A stretch of 64,000 nucleotides of DNA from Nocardioides sp. Root1257. Lineage in GTDB: Bacteria > Actinomycetota > Actinomycetes > Propionibacteriales > Nocardioidaceae. The notes under the pieces were generated by a model. It was not told where the DNA came from. It did no database searches and saw only the letters and a list, made by a program, of their open reading frames with translations. The stretch spans positions 1,172,799 through 1,236,798 of the forward strand of contig NZ_LMDV01000001.1 in the NCBI RefSeq assembly GCF_001425175.1, in the 5' to 3' direction. Within the stretch, counting starts at the first letter, position 1. Every line of letters begins with the position of its first letter. Shown here piece by piece: positions 26,952 to 37,398 of this stretch. Made by a program: the position numbers and the translations under genes.

Positions 26952-28106
26952 CTACACGATGTTGAGCTCGGGCCGGACGCCGCGGTCGGCGAACCGGTCG
27001 GCCGACAGCGCGGCGACGTCGACGACCGGATCGCGACCCAGGACCAGGTCGCGCAGCACCTCGCCGATCGCCGGTCCCATCAGGAAGCCGTGGCCGGAGA
27101 AGCCGGTGGCGTAGAGGAAGCGGGAGACCCCGGCTGCCTCTCCCACCAGCGCGTTGTGGTCGGGCGTCATCTCGTAGAGCCCGGCCCAGCCGGAGGCGAT
27201 CCCGACCTCGGCCAGGGCCGGCACCCGGCGCGCGATCGCGTCGCCGAGCCGCGGCAGCCACGCGTCGGTGCGACCGAGGTCGAAGCCCGGCCGCTCGTCG
27301 GGGTCGGACATGCCGAGCAGCAGCCCCGGCCCCTCGAGGTGGAAGTAGAGGCTGGTCGCGAAGTCGATGGTGAACGGCGTCGCCGGGTCCAGGCCCGGCA
27401 TCGGCTCGGTGACTAGGATCTGGCGCCGCAGCGGCACGACCGGCAGCTCGACGCCGACCATCTCCCCCACCGACGCCGACCAGGCACCGGCCGCGCAGAC
27501 CACCGTGTCCGTGGCGACCCGTCCGCCGTCGGTGAGCACCGCGCGCACCTGCCCGTCGACCACTTCGACCCCGGTGACCGCGCAGTGCGTGACGATCCGG
27601 GCACCCGCCCGGCGAGCGCCACCGGCGTACCCGAGCACGACGGACTCCGGCGTGCAGTGCCCGTCGTCCGGCGACCACGCGGCGGCGAGGATCCCGTCGA
27701 GGTCGACCATCGGCGACAGGACTCCCGCCTCGGCGGCCGAGATCATCCGGCTCGGGACGCCCAGCGAGTTCTGCAGCGCGACGTTGGCCTCGAACGCCGC
27801 CACGTGGCCGGGGTCGTCGAGCAGGAAGAGGTAGCCCGACCTGTGCAGGTCGATCTCCTGGCCGAGCTCGTCGGCGAACCGCTCGTAGGCGCGCAGGCTC
27901 CGCTGCCCGAGCTCGATGTTGACCGGGTCGGAGAACTGCGCGCGCACCCCGCCTGCCGCCTTGCAGGTCGAGCCGGAGCCGAGGGTGTCGCGCTCCAGGA
28001 CCAGCACGTCGGCGACGCCGGCGCGGGCCAGGTGGTAGGCCGCGCTGAGCCCCATCACGCCGCCGCCGATCACGACGACCGCGGCACTCGCGGGCAGCTC
28101 CGGCAC
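26952..28106 (-). CDS. FAD-dependent amine/amino-acid oxidase (DAO family)
   Basis: 384 residues from GTG 28104-28106. The N-terminal dinucleotide fold VVIGGGVMGLSAAYHLA binds FAD, and the C-terminus has YEMTPDHNALVGE and FLYATGFSGHGFLMGPAIGE, typical of sarcosine oxidase beta and pipecolate/glycine oxidase-type enzymes. It oxidises a secondary or D-amino acid, giving an imine or aldehyde that the following ALDH could use. It lies 10 bases after the HAD gene and has no clear ribosome site, suggesting coupled translation. Confidence 0.88.
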   Translation of the reverse strand: MPELPASAAVVVIGGGVMGLSAAYHLARAGVADVLVLERDTLGSGSTCKAAGGVRAQFSDPVNIELGQRSLRAYERFADELGQEIDLHRSGYLFLLDDPGHVAAFEANVALQNSLGVPSRMISAAEAGVLSPMVDLDGILAAAWSPDDGHCTPESVVLGYAGGARRAGARIVTHCAVTGVEVVDGQVRAVLTDGGRVATDTVVCAAGAWSASVGEMVGVELPVVPLRRQILVTEPMPGLDPATPFTIDFATSLYFHLEGPGLLLGMSDPDERPGFDLGRTDAWLPRLGDAIARRVPALAEVGIASGWAGLYEMTPDHNALVGEAAGVSRFLYATGFSGHGFLMGPAIGEVLRDLVLGRDPVVDVAALSADRFADRGVRPELNIV

Positions 28107-28116
28107 GGGCGCGACT

Positions 28117-29002
28117 CTACGGCGCGGACGCGAAGACGCAGTCCCAGTCGTCGGCCATGCTGACGATCGTCCAGCCGAGCCGGGCGCCGACGTCCGTGAT
28201 CGGCTCGGGGTCGGCGAAGGTCGCCGCCGTGCCCACGTAGGCCGTCTCGCGGTCGGCGTCGTCGTGGTCGACCAGCACGGCGAGGGTGGGCCCGGCGCCG
28301 GCAGCGACCCACTCGAGCATCTCCCGGTCACCACCCGAGTTCCCGGCAGCGAGGATCGGACGGCGCCCCAGCTGGGTCTGGATGTTGTTCACCTTGACCG
28401 CCCCCTCGTTGGCGCCGTTGACGAGCTCCGCCGTGCGCCGCAGCCGAGGACCGGCACCGTCCTCGGCGGTCGGCACGAACTCGTAGCCGATCAGGCTGCC
28501 CACGACGTTCTGCGGCGGTACGCCGTACAGCTCCTGGCTGACCGCGCGCACGAACTCCGTCCCTCCTCCGGTGACGACGCAGAGGGTGAAGTCGCGCCGC
28601 CGCAGCTCCTCGAGCAGCTCGAGCATCGGCACGTACGTCGGCGCGACGGTGCGCGACATGAAGTCGCGGACGCGGGCGGTGAACTCCTCGGGCTCCTCGC
28701 CCTCGAAGAGACCGGTCAGGGCGTGGGCGATGCGCTCGAGGCCGATCTCGCCGATCGCGGCCTGGTCGCCGCTGATCAGCGCCGCGAACTCGGGCTTGTC
28801 CGCGACGGACGGATCCGCCCGGACGGCGCTCCTCATGGCGTCGACGAAGAACCGGAGCTGCACGTAGTCGGGCTTCTCGGACCACAGCGTGCCGTCGTTG
28901 TCGAAGCACGCCACCCGTCGGTCGACCGGTACGGACTCCGCGGCGTCGAGGAACGCGACGACCGCGTCGCGGGTGGCACCGGGGCGCCAGGAAGGCAGCA
29001 GG

Positions 29003-29010
<8 letters not shown>
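28117..29010 (-). CDS. HAD-superfamily phosphatase
   Basis: 297 residues. HAD motifs in order: nucleophile and acid D37-x-D39 in FDNDGTLW, motif II in VVTGGGTEFVR, a conserved Lys in EGAVKVNNIQ, and motif IV in AAGNSGGDREML. A helical cap lies between motifs I and II. It probably removes phosphate from a small metabolite. It overlaps the FGE gene by 8 bases. Confidence 0.88.
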
Positions 29011-29950
<940 letters not shown>

Positions 29951-31450
29951 TCAGCTGCTCCCGGCGACCGACTGCAGCTTCGCGAGCACCTGGTCGACGC
30001 TGAAGCTCGGCGGCGTCTGGCGCACCGGGAACTCGACGAAGGACTGGATCATCTCGCCGACGTACATCTGCGCCGGGATGAACAGCCAGACGTGGTCGAG
30101 CACCCAGTCGTAGTAGGTGTTCGACGTGATGTCAGCGCGCTCGTAGGGGTCGGTCTTGAGGTTGAAGAGCTTGGGGAATCGCAGCTCGGTGAAGGGCTCC
30201 TGCCAGATCTGCAGGGTGCCGGTGGCGCGCTGCTCGAGGAAGACGAACTTCCAGTTGTCGTAGCGCATCGCCGTCAGGTCGCCGTCGTCGGAGACGTAGA
30301 AGAAGTGCACGCGCGGGCTCTTGTCGGCGGCGCCGGTCACGTAGTCGAGCTGGTTGTGCCCGTCGAGGTGCACCTTGTACGACGTGCCCGCGAGCTCGGT
30401 ACCGGTGATGAGCCGGTCCGCGACGTCGGTGTCGCCCGCGGCGGCCAGGAGGGTGATGAACCAGTCGTTGTGGCTGACGATCCCGTTGCGCACCTCGCCG
30501 GCCGGGATGTGCCCGGGCCAGCGCACCAGCGCGGGGACGCGGTAGGCGCCCTCCCAGTTGGAGTTCTTCTCGCTGCGGAAGGGCGTCATGCCGGCGTCGG
30601 GCCAGGAGTTCATGTGCGGCCCGTTGTCCGTGGAGTACATGACGATCGTGTTGTCGGCGAGGCCGGCCTCGTCGAGGTAGTCGAGCACCGAGCCGACCAG
30701 CTGGTCGTGGTCGACCATGACGTCGTGGTACTCCGACTGCCACCGCCCGGCCTGGCCGCGGGACCCGTCCTTGATGTGGGTGCGGAAGTGCATGTGGGTG
30801 GTGTTGAGCCACACGAAGAACGGTGTGTCGCTGTCGTTCGCCTCACCCATGAAGCGGATCGCCTCCGGCACGATCTCGTCGTCGATCGTCTTCATCCGCT
30901 CCTTGGTGAGCGGGCCGGTGTCCTCGATGCGCTGGGTGCCGTCGCCGTTGGCCCACGAGTGGATGACCCCGCGCGGCCCGAACCGCTTCCGGAAGTTCGG
31001 GAACTCCTCCTCGGTCGGGTAGTCCGGGAGCTCGGGCTCCTCCTCGGCGTTGAGGTGGTAGAGGTTGCCGAAGAACTCGTCGAAGCCGTGCATGGTCGGC
31101 AGGAACTCGTCCCGGTCGCCGAAGTGGTTCTTGCCGAACTGCCCGGTGGCGTAGCCGAGGTTCTTCAGCGCCGTGGCGATCGTCGGGTCCTCGGCGCGCA
31201 GGCCGATGTCGGCACCCGGGAAGCCCACCTTGGTCAGCCCGGTCCGGTAGGGGTTCTGCCCGGTGATGAACGCCGCGCGGCCCGCCGTACAGCTCTGCTC
31301 GCCGTAGTAGTCCGTGAACTTCACGCCCTCGTCGGCGACCCGGTCGATGTTCGGGGTCCGGTAGCCCATCAGCCCGTCCGAGTAGCAGCTGAGGTTGCTG
31401 ATGCCGATGTCGTCGCCCCAGATGATCAGGATGTTCGGCCGGTCGGACAT
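29951..31450 (-). CDS. Cys-type arylsulfatase
   Basis: 499 residues. Hydrolyses sulfate esters after conversion of Cys54 to formylglycine; the motif is CTAGR, a C-x-A-x-R variant of the usual C-x-P-x-R. Metal ligands include Asp13 and Asp14 (WGDDIG), with a later STDNGPHMN. No signal peptide is seen, so the enzyme is probably cytoplasmic, consistent with modification by the adjacent FGE before folding. First gene of a five-gene operon. The natural sulfate ester is unknown. Confidence 0.93.
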   Translation of the reverse strand: MSDRPNILIIWGDDIGISNLSCYSDGLMGYRTPNIDRVADEGVKFTDYYGEQSCTAGRAAFITGQNPYRTGLTKVGFPGADIGLRAEDPTIATALKNLGYATGQFGKNHFGDRDEFLPTMHGFDEFFGNLYHLNAEEEPELPDYPTEEEFPNFRKRFGPRGVIHSWANGDGTQRIEDTGPLTKERMKTIDDEIVPEAIRFMGEANDSDTPFFVWLNTTHMHFRTHIKDGSRGQAGRWQSEYHDVMVDHDQLVGSVLDYLDEAGLADNTIVMYSTDNGPHMNSWPDAGMTPFRSEKNSNWEGAYRVPALVRWPGHIPAGEVRNGIVSHNDWFITLLAAAGDTDVADRLITGTELAGTSYKVHLDGHNQLDYVTGAADKSPRVHFFYVSDDGDLTAMRYDNWKFVFLEQRATGTLQIWQEPFTELRFPKLFNLKTDPYERADITSNTYYDWVLDHVWLFIPAQMYVGEMIQSFVEFPVRQTPPSFSVDQVLAKLQSVAGSS

Positions 31451-31523
31451 GCGGACTCCTTCAGGGCGCGGGGGTGCGAGCCAGGGACGTCCCGACCGTA
31501 GACCGGGGCGGGCGGCCCGGGCC

Positions 31524-33665
31524 TCACCCGCAAAGGGCGATCGCCGCCTCGACGATCTCCTCCTCGGTGACGAGCACGGTGCTGGAGGCGGGGCCGAGCG
31601 GGACGTAGGAGTCGGCGCTCGCGACCCGGCTCAGGCGACCGTCGTACCCCCGCTCGACCAGGGCACTGACGATGCCCTCACCCACGCCGCCGGAGCGCCG
31701 GGTCTCGTCGACGACCAGCACCCGGCTGAAGCCGGAGGCGTACGCCGCGAGCTCGTCGACCGGCAGGGGGGCGAGCCAGCGCAGGTCGAGGACCGTGGCG
31801 CGCACGCCGTCGGGCTCCAGCGTCCGGCAGGCACGCAGCGACATCGGCACGCCGTTGCCGAAGGTGACGACGAGCAGGTCGGTGCCGTCGCCGTGCGCGC
31901 GCGGACCGCGCGGCGTGCCGGGTCCGGCGTGCTCGGCCGTCCAGGCCCCGTCGCCAGGCTGGTGGAGGTCGCGCGAGTGGTAGAGCGCGATCGGCTCGAC
32001 GACCACGCAGACCCGGCCCTCGAGCTCGGCCAGCTCGGCGCACTCGCGCAGCAGCGGGCGGGCGTCGGCGGGGTGGCTCGGCACGCACAGCACCAGCCCG
32101 GGGATGTCGCGCAGCACGGCGAGCGAGTTGTCGTTGTGGAAGTGCCCGCCGAAGCCCTTCTGGTAGCTCAGGCCCGGGATCCGCACGACCATCGGGTTGC
32201 GGTAGTGCCCGTCGGAGAAGAACGCGAGCGAGGCCGCCTCGCCGCGCAGCTGGTCCTCGGCGTTGTGGACGTAGGCGAGGTACTGGATCTCCGGGATCGG
32301 CAGCAGGCCGGCCAGGGCGGCGCCGAGCGCCGTGCCCAGGATGGTCTGCTCGTCGAGGAGCGTGTCGATCACCCGGCGGCCGCCGTACGCCTTGCGCAGC
32401 CCGCGCGTCACGCCGTACACGCCACCCTTGACGCCGACGTCCTCGCCGAGGACCACGGCGTGCGGCCGCTCCGCCAGCAGCTCGGCAAGGGTCGCGTTGA
32501 TCGCCTGGGCCAGGGTGAGGCGGCCCGCGGGAGGCGGAGGCGCGGGCAGCCGTGTCGGCGCCGGCCGCGTGTCCGGGCGGTGCAGAGGCCGCACGACCTC
32601 GCCGCGCGACGCCAGCCGGCGCTCGCCGATGACCGACTTCGCCTCGTGCATCACCACGGCGCGCGTGCGCTCGTAGCGGTCGAGGACCTCGTCGGGCGTG
32701 CACGCCCCGGTCTCGACGAGGTACGCCGCGGTCGCGAGCACCGGGTCGCGCTCGTGGTCGCGGGCGATCTCGGCACTGGTGCGGTAGCCGAGCTCGACGT
32801 CCGAGCCGGCGTGGCCGAGGAACCGGACGGTGCGCAGGTGCAGCAGCACCGGGCGGCGGGTGTGCCGGGCGTGGTCGACCGCGGCCCCGACGTCCGCGAG
32901 CAGACGGTCCGGTCGCGGCGACGGCGCCTCGACGTACTGCACCCCGGGCAGCCGCCGCAGGGACTCCTCCAGCCAGCCGGCCGGGGTGCGCGTGCTGATC
33001 CCGAGACCGTTGTCCTCGACGACGACCAGCAGGGGCAGGTCCAGCCCACGGTGGGCGAGGTACGCCGCGGCGTTGAGCGCGCCCTGGGCCGTCGAGTGGT
33101 TGACGGACGCGTCGCCGAGGCTCGTCACCACGATCGCGTCGGCGGGCCAGCGCCGCGCGGGTGCGAGGTCGGCGAGGTTGCCGAGCGAGAAGGCCAGCCC
33201 GACCGCACGCGGCAGGTGCGAGGCGATGGTCGAGGTCTGGGGAAGGACGTGCAGCGCCGGGTGGCCGAACACCTTGTGCCGACCGCCCGAGATCGGGTCG
33301 GCGGCCGCAGCGCTGAGCCCGAGGAGCACGTCGCGGACCGGTGTGGTCGCGGCGGCAGGACGCTCGGCCGCGTTGCGGGCCGCGCGGGCGGCGTAGAACC
33401 CGCCGGACCGGTAGTGCAGCAGCGCGGGGTCGTCGACCCGGGTGAGCAGGCCGAGCACCGCGTTCGCCTCGTGACCGGCCGAGCCGATCGTGTAGAAGCC
33501 CTCGCCCTGGGCCTGGAGCCAGCGCGCGGCGAGGTCGAGGTGCCGGCTCTGGAGCTGGGCGTCGAAGAGCGCCAGCACCTGGTCGGCGTCGGCCGTCGCG
33601 GCCCCGTCGCCGGGCCGCAGGGCGCGCGCCCGCTCGACGAAGTGCTCGTCGATCGCTTCCACCAC
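31524..33665 (-). CDS. Fused alpha-beta E1 component of a 2-oxoacid dehydrogenase
   Basis: Thiamine-diphosphate enzyme of 713 residues. The start is GTG 33663-33665 with GGGAG 7 bases upstream. Residues 1-370 are the alpha-type half with the ThDP motif LGDASVN...; residues 385-713 are the beta-type half (LTLAQAINATLAELL, GEDVGVKGGVYGVTRGL, EIQYLAYVHNAEDQ). Two subunits that are usually separate are joined in one chain. It should decarboxylate a branched-chain or similar 2-oxoacid, but no E2 or E3 gene is in the window. Divergent from an XRE/TPR regulator. Confidence 0.9.
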   Translation of the reverse strand: MVEAIDEHFVERARALRPGDGAATADADQVLALFDAQLQSRHLDLAARWLQAQGEGFYTIGSAGHEANAVLGLLTRVDDPALLHYRSGGFYAARAARNAAERPAAATTPVRDVLLGLSAAAADPISGGRHKVFGHPALHVLPQTSTIASHLPRAVGLAFSLGNLADLAPARRWPADAIVVTSLGDASVNHSTAQGALNAAAYLAHRGLDLPLLVVVEDNGLGISTRTPAGWLEESLRRLPGVQYVEAPSPRPDRLLADVGAAVDHARHTRRPVLLHLRTVRFLGHAGSDVELGYRTSAEIARDHERDPVLATAAYLVETGACTPDEVLDRYERTRAVVMHEAKSVIGERRLASRGEVVRPLHRPDTRPAPTRLPAPPPPAGRLTLAQAINATLAELLAERPHAVVLGEDVGVKGGVYGVTRGLRKAYGGRRVIDTLLDEQTILGTALGAALAGLLPIPEIQYLAYVHNAEDQLRGEAASLAFFSDGHYRNPMVVRIPGLSYQKGFGGHFHNDNSLAVLRDIPGLVLCVPSHPADARPLLRECAELAELEGRVCVVVEPIALYHSRDLHQPGDGAWTAEHAGPGTPRGPRAHGDGTDLLVVTFGNGVPMSLRACRTLEPDGVRATVLDLRWLAPLPVDELAAYASGFSRVLVVDETRRSGGVGEGIVSALVERGYDGRLSRVASADSYVPLGPASSTVLVTEEEIVEAAIALCG

Positions 33666-33731
33666 AGGCCCACTCCCTCGTCGCCTCGTCGCCTGCTCAA
33701 CTCTTGCACCTCGGGACCGGGCCGGTTGCCT

Positions 33732-33745
33732 GACACTCTCGTGTC
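33732..33745. promoter_or_regulatory. Inverted repeat between E1 fusion and its divergent regulator
   Basis: GACAC-TCTC-GTGTC is a perfect inverted repeat in the 93-base divergent gap, 14 bases before the regulator start. It is a plausible operator for the XRE protein. Confidence 0.4.
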
Positions 33746-33758
33746 GCCGTCGGCCACA

Positions 33759-35120
33759 ATGGCCGGCATGCGCGACGACCTGGTGCAGCTGAGCCGCACC
33801 CTCGACCCCGCGGTGCTGGGCGAGCGGCTCCGCGCCGCGCGCCTGCGCGCGGGGATCACCCAGGCGCAGGTCGCCGGGGACACCATGTCGGTCGGATACG
33901 TCTCCCGGATCGAGAGCGGCCAGCGTCGCCCGGACCCGGACCTGCTCGAGCGGATGGCCGAGCGGCTCGGCGTCGAGGTCGAGGAGCTCCTGGTGGGGGT
34001 CTCGCCGGACCGGATCGCCGGGTTGCGGGTCCAGCTCGACCATGCCGAGCTGGCGCTGCGGACCGGCGCGGCGCCGGACGCCCTCGAGTCCGTGGTGGGA
34101 CTGCTGGCCGACCCGGCCCTGGCGTCGCTCGACCAGCTGCGACGCGACGCGTCGTACGTCCACGCCGGAGCCCTGGAGGTGACCGGCGACCTGCAGGCGG
34201 CGATCCTCGTGCTCGAGGACCTCGCGGAAGGCCCGGCGGCCGACCTCGCGTGGATCGACGGCGTGACGGCGCTGAGCCGGTGCTACCGCGAGTCCGGGGA
34301 GCTGGGCCGCGCGATCGAGGTCGGCAACCAGGCTGCTCGACGCATCGGGGAGCTCGGCCTGGAGGGGCTCGACGCGTCGATCCGGCTGAGCCTGACCGTC
34401 GCGGCTGCCTACTCCGAGCAGGGCGACGTCGAGTTCGCCGCCCGGCTGTGCCGGCGCGCGGTCGACCGGGCGGAGGCCATGGCCTCACCGGTCGCCACCG
34501 CGATGGCCTACTGGAACAGCTCGATCATCGAGACCCTGCGGGGCAACGCGGCCGGCGCGCTGCCGATGACCCGGCAGGCGCTCGCCGTGCTCGAGAGGAG
34601 CGAGGACGCCCGCAACGTCGCGCGGCTCCGCTCGCAGCTGGGCATCCACCTGATGAGGGTGGACCCGCCGGAGGCCGCGGAGGCGCTGACGGTGCTCCTC
34701 CGTGCCGCGGACGAGCTCGCGCTCACGGACGCGGGTCCGGCCGACCTGGCGGACAACCGGCTGGCGCAGGCGCGGGCACGCTTCCTGCTGGGCGACGTCG
34801 ACACGGCGCGCGAGCAGGCGACCGAGACGGCCGCCTCGACGCGCGGCACCGCGCCGTTGGTGGCTGCGGAGTCGTCCGTGCTCCTCGGCCAGATCGCGAT
34901 CCACGCCGGGGCGCCGGGGCCAGCGCTCGCGCACTTCCACGAGGCCGTGCTCCTGCTCAGCGGGGTCGGCGCCGACCGGGCCGCCGCCCAGGTCTGGTTC
35001 GAGCTGGGCGGTCTCCTCGAGGGCGCGGGCGACCCCGGCGGCGCGCTCGACGCCTACCGCCGCGCGGCGGCCGCCACCGGCCTGGTCAGGTCTCCGGGGA
35101 GACGCACCGCCGACCTGTGA
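33759..35120 (+). CDS. XRE-family regulator with TPR-like C-terminal domain
   Basis: 453 residues from ATG 33759 (an in-frame ATG at 33768 is an alternative). The N-terminal helix-turn-helix is LRAARLRAGITQAQVAGDTMSVGYVSRIESGQRRP. The remaining 380 residues are helical repeats rich in Ala/Leu resembling TPRs (for example GDLQAAILVLEDLAEG, GDPGGALDAYRRAA). Such regulators sense a peptide or metabolite through the repeats. The divergent arrangement suggests control of the E1 fusion gene. Confidence 0.85.
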   Translation: MAGMRDDLVQLSRTLDPAVLGERLRAARLRAGITQAQVAGDTMSVGYVSRIESGQRRPDPDLLERMAERLGVEVEELLVGVSPDRIAGLRVQLDHAELALRTGAAPDALESVVGLLADPALASLDQLRRDASYVHAGALEVTGDLQAAILVLEDLAEGPAADLAWIDGVTALSRCYRESGELGRAIEVGNQAARRIGELGLEGLDASIRLSLTVAAAYSEQGDVEFAARLCRRAVDRAEAMASPVATAMAYWNSSIIETLRGNAAGALPMTRQALAVLERSEDARNVARLRSQLGIHLMRVDPPEAAEALTVLLRAADELALTDAGPADLADNRLAQARARFLLGDVDTAREQATETAASTRGTAPLVAAESSVLLGQIAIHAGAPGPALAHFHEAVLLLSGVGADRAAAQVWFELGGLLEGAGDPGGALDAYRRAAAATGLVRSPGRRTADL

Positions 35121-35231
35121 CCGATCTGTGTCATATCTTGGCAACGACTGTGACATCATGACGCCACGTCCGTGCAAGGAAGGCGTCGCCCGGCCCATGG
35201 CCGGCGCTCGTCTCGGGGGTGCACGGGCCAA

Positions 35232-35300
35232 CCGGGGAGGCATCGACCCCGCCGACCTCGGGGGTCTCGGGAGGTCGTCGCGGGGTCGATGCCCGCCCGG
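35232..35300. terminator. Long hairpin between convergent genes
   Basis: GGCATCGACCCCGC (35239-35252) is a perfect complement of GCGGGGTCGATGCC (35280-35293). Inside, CGACCTC (35253-35259) pairs with GAGGTCG (35271-35277) across an 11-base loop. Outside, CCGGG (35232-35236) can pair with CCCGG (35296-35300). The total is about 26 paired bases. It lies between the XRE stop and the LLM stop, so a two-way terminator is the simplest reading. Confidence 0.7.
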
Positions 35301-35312
35301 CGGTGTGCGTCG

Positions 35313-36332
35313 TCAGCGCCAGCCGAGCGCCGGCGCGACGTGGCGGACCACGCTGTCGAGCACGTGGGCGTTGTAGTCCACGCCGAGCTGGTTGGGCACC
35401 GTGAGCAGCAGCGTGTCGGCGGCGGCGATCGCCTCGTCCTCGGCGAGCTCCTTGACCAGCTGGTCCGGCTCCCCGGCGTACGACTTGCCGAACCGCGCGA
35501 TGCCGCCGTCGATGTGGCCGACCTGGTCCTGGCTGCGCGACTCGCCGCCGAAGTAGGCGCGGTCGAGGTCGCTCACGATCGGGAAGATGCTGCGGCTGAC
35601 CGAGACCCGCGGCTCGCGCTCGTGGCCGGCGGCCTTCCACGCGTCGCGGAAGCGCTGGATCTGCTCGGCCTGCAGCTGGTGGAACGGCACGCCCGTGTCC
35701 TCGGTGAGCAGCGTGCTGCTCATCAGGTTCATGCCCTGCTCCGCGGTCCACTCCGCGGTCGCGCGACTCCCGGCACCCCACCAGATCCGGTCGCGCAGGC
35801 CGGGCGAGTGCGGCTCGACGCGGAGCAGGCCCGGCGGGTTCGGGAACATCGGCCGCGGGTTGGGCTGGGCGAAGCCCTTGCCCTCGATCACGTCGAGGAA
35901 GACCCGGGTGTGGTCGCGGGCCATCTCGGCGTGGTCGGAGCCCTCCCCCGGCACGTAGCCGAAGTAGCGGAAGCCGTCGATCACCTGCTCCGGTGACCCC
36001 CGGCTGATGCCGAGCTGCAGCCTGCCCCCGGAGATCAGGTCGGCGGCCCCGGCGTCCTCCGCCATGTAGAGCGGGTTCTCGTAGCGCATGTCGATGACGC
36101 CCGTGCCGATCTCGATCCGGCTGGTGCGGGCGCCGACCGCGGCGAGCAGCGGGTACGGCGAGGCGAGCTGGCGCGCGAAGTGGTGCACCCGGAAGTAGGC
36201 ACCGTCGGCACCCACCTCCTCGGCCGCGACCGCGAGCTCGATCGACTGGAGCAGGGCGTCGGAGGCGGAGCGCACCTGGGACTGCGGTGACTCCGTCCAG
36301 TGACCGAAGGACAGGAACCCGATCTTCTTCAT
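35313..36332 (-). CDS. LLM-class flavin-dependent oxidoreductase
   Basis: Luciferase-like monooxygenase of 339 residues using reduced FMN or F420. Start ATG 36330-36332 (MKKIGFLSFGHW) with GGGGAGAGC directly upstream. Typical segments: ADGAYFRVHHFARQLASPYPLLAAVGARTSRIEIGTGV and LISGGRLQLGISRGSPEQ. Substrate unknown. TTGA-ACGA-TCAA (36350-36361) lies 18 bases upstream of the start and may be an operator. Confidence 0.9.
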   Translation of the reverse strand: MKKIGFLSFGHWTESPQSQVRSASDALLQSIELAVAAEEVGADGAYFRVHHFARQLASPYPLLAAVGARTSRIEIGTGVIDMRYENPLYMAEDAGAADLISGGRLQLGISRGSPEQVIDGFRYFGYVPGEGSDHAEMARDHTRVFLDVIEGKGFAQPNPRPMFPNPPGLLRVEPHSPGLRDRIWWGAGSRATAEWTAEQGMNLMSSTLLTEDTGVPFHQLQAEQIQRFRDAWKAAGHEREPRVSVSRSIFPIVSDLDRAYFGGESRSQDQVGHIDGGIARFGKSYAGEPDQLVKELAEDEAIAAADTLLLTVPNQLGVDYNAHVLDSVVRHVAPALGWR

Positions 36333-36368
36333 GCTCTCCCCAACAACGGTTGAACGATCAATCATCCC

Positions 36369-36929
36369 TCACGGGGCGTTCCAGGTCTGCAGGACCGGGT
36401 GCTCGCGCTCGTAGCCCAGGGTCGACAGCGTCGCCGTGTCGAGCTTGAACCACTGCCCGGCCTCGACCGGACGGCCGAGCCAGCGGGCCGCGAGCGCCCG
36501 CAGCGCGTGCCCGTGTCCGAAGACCAGCGTCCGCCCCTCCGTCCCGCGCACGCGCGCCACGACCCGGTCGAGCCGCTCGCAGACCTGCTCGGCGGTCTCC
36601 CCGCCCGGCGTCGGGTGGGTCCAGATCGTCCAACCGGGGTCGCGCTCGCGGATCTCCTCCGTGGTGATGCCCTCGTAGTCGCCGTAGGCCCACTCGGCGA
36701 GGTCGTCGTCGACCTCCGGGTCCGGGAAGCCCGCGAGCTCCGCCGTACGCCGCGCCCGCACCCGCGGGCTGGTGAGCACCTGGGCGAACTCGACGCCCGC
36801 CAGCCGCTCGCGCAACCCCCGTGCGACGTCCTCGCCGTCCGGGAGCAGCGGCAGGTCGGTGGTCGAGGTGTGGCGACCCGCGGCGCTCCACTCGGTCTTG
36901 CCGTGCCGGACCGTCCAGAGCTCGTTCAC
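36369..36929 (-). CDS. Histidine phosphatase family protein
   Basis: 186 residues from GTG 36927-36929 (VNELWTVRHGKTEW). The RHG catalytic motif is at the N-terminus, with the second His in VFGHGHALRAL and the GGETAEQV loop typical of phosphoglycerate-mutase-like phosphatases. It probably dephosphorylates a small metabolite. It is divergent from the UspA gene (46 bases). Confidence 0.9.
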   Translation of the reverse strand: MNELWTVRHGKTEWSAAGRHTSTTDLPLLPDGEDVARGLRERLAGVEFAQVLTSPRVRARRTAELAGFPDPEVDDDLAEWAYGDYEGITTEEIRERDPGWTIWTHPTPGGETAEQVCERLDRVVARVRGTEGRTLVFGHGHALRALAARWLGRPVEAGQWFKLDTATLSTLGYEREHPVLQTWNAP

Positions 36930-36975
36930 ACCGCTATTCAACCGTGCCGCACGTTCGAGGTGGCAGGCTGTCACC

Positions 36976-37383
36976 ATGAGCGACCCCGCCACCATCGTCG
37001 TCGGCTACGTCCCCACTCCCGAGGGCCTCGCGGCCGTCGAGTACGCCGTCACCCAGGCGCAGCGCGACGACGCGCGCCTGGTGATCGTGAACTCCGGCGT
37101 CCGCGGCTACGACTCGGACCCGGCGTTCGCCAGCGCGACCGACCTCGACGCGCTCGCCGGCCGCCTGACGGGCCTCGGCGTCGCGCACGAGATCCGCCAG
37201 GCCCCGCAGGCCATCTCGCCCGCGGAGGAGATCCTGCAGGCCGCCACCGATGTCGATGCCGACCTGATCGTGATCGGGCTGCGCCGGCGCTCGCCGGTCG
37301 GCAAGCTCTTCCTGGGCAGCAGCTCGCAGCAGGTGATCCTCGACGCCGCGTGCCCGGTCGTCGCGGTCAAGCGCCCCGACTGA
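36976..37383 (+). CDS. Universal stress protein, UspA family
   Basis: 135-residue single Usp domain starting ATG 36976 (MSDPATIVVGYVP). The C-terminal DLIVIGLRRRSPVGKLFLGSSSQQVI loop matches the nucleotide-binding region, but the first G-x2-G pair is altered (GLRRR), so ATP binding is uncertain. Monocistronic, ended by the palindromic element at 37399-37474. Confidence 0.9.
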   Translation: MSDPATIVVGYVPTPEGLAAVEYAVTQAQRDDARLVIVNSGVRGYDSDPAFASATDLDALAGRLTGLGVAHEIRQAPQAISPAEEILQAATDVDADLIVIGLRRRSPVGKLFLGSSSQQVILDAACPVVAVKRPD

Positions 37384-37398
37384 GCGCGCCGCACGCGA

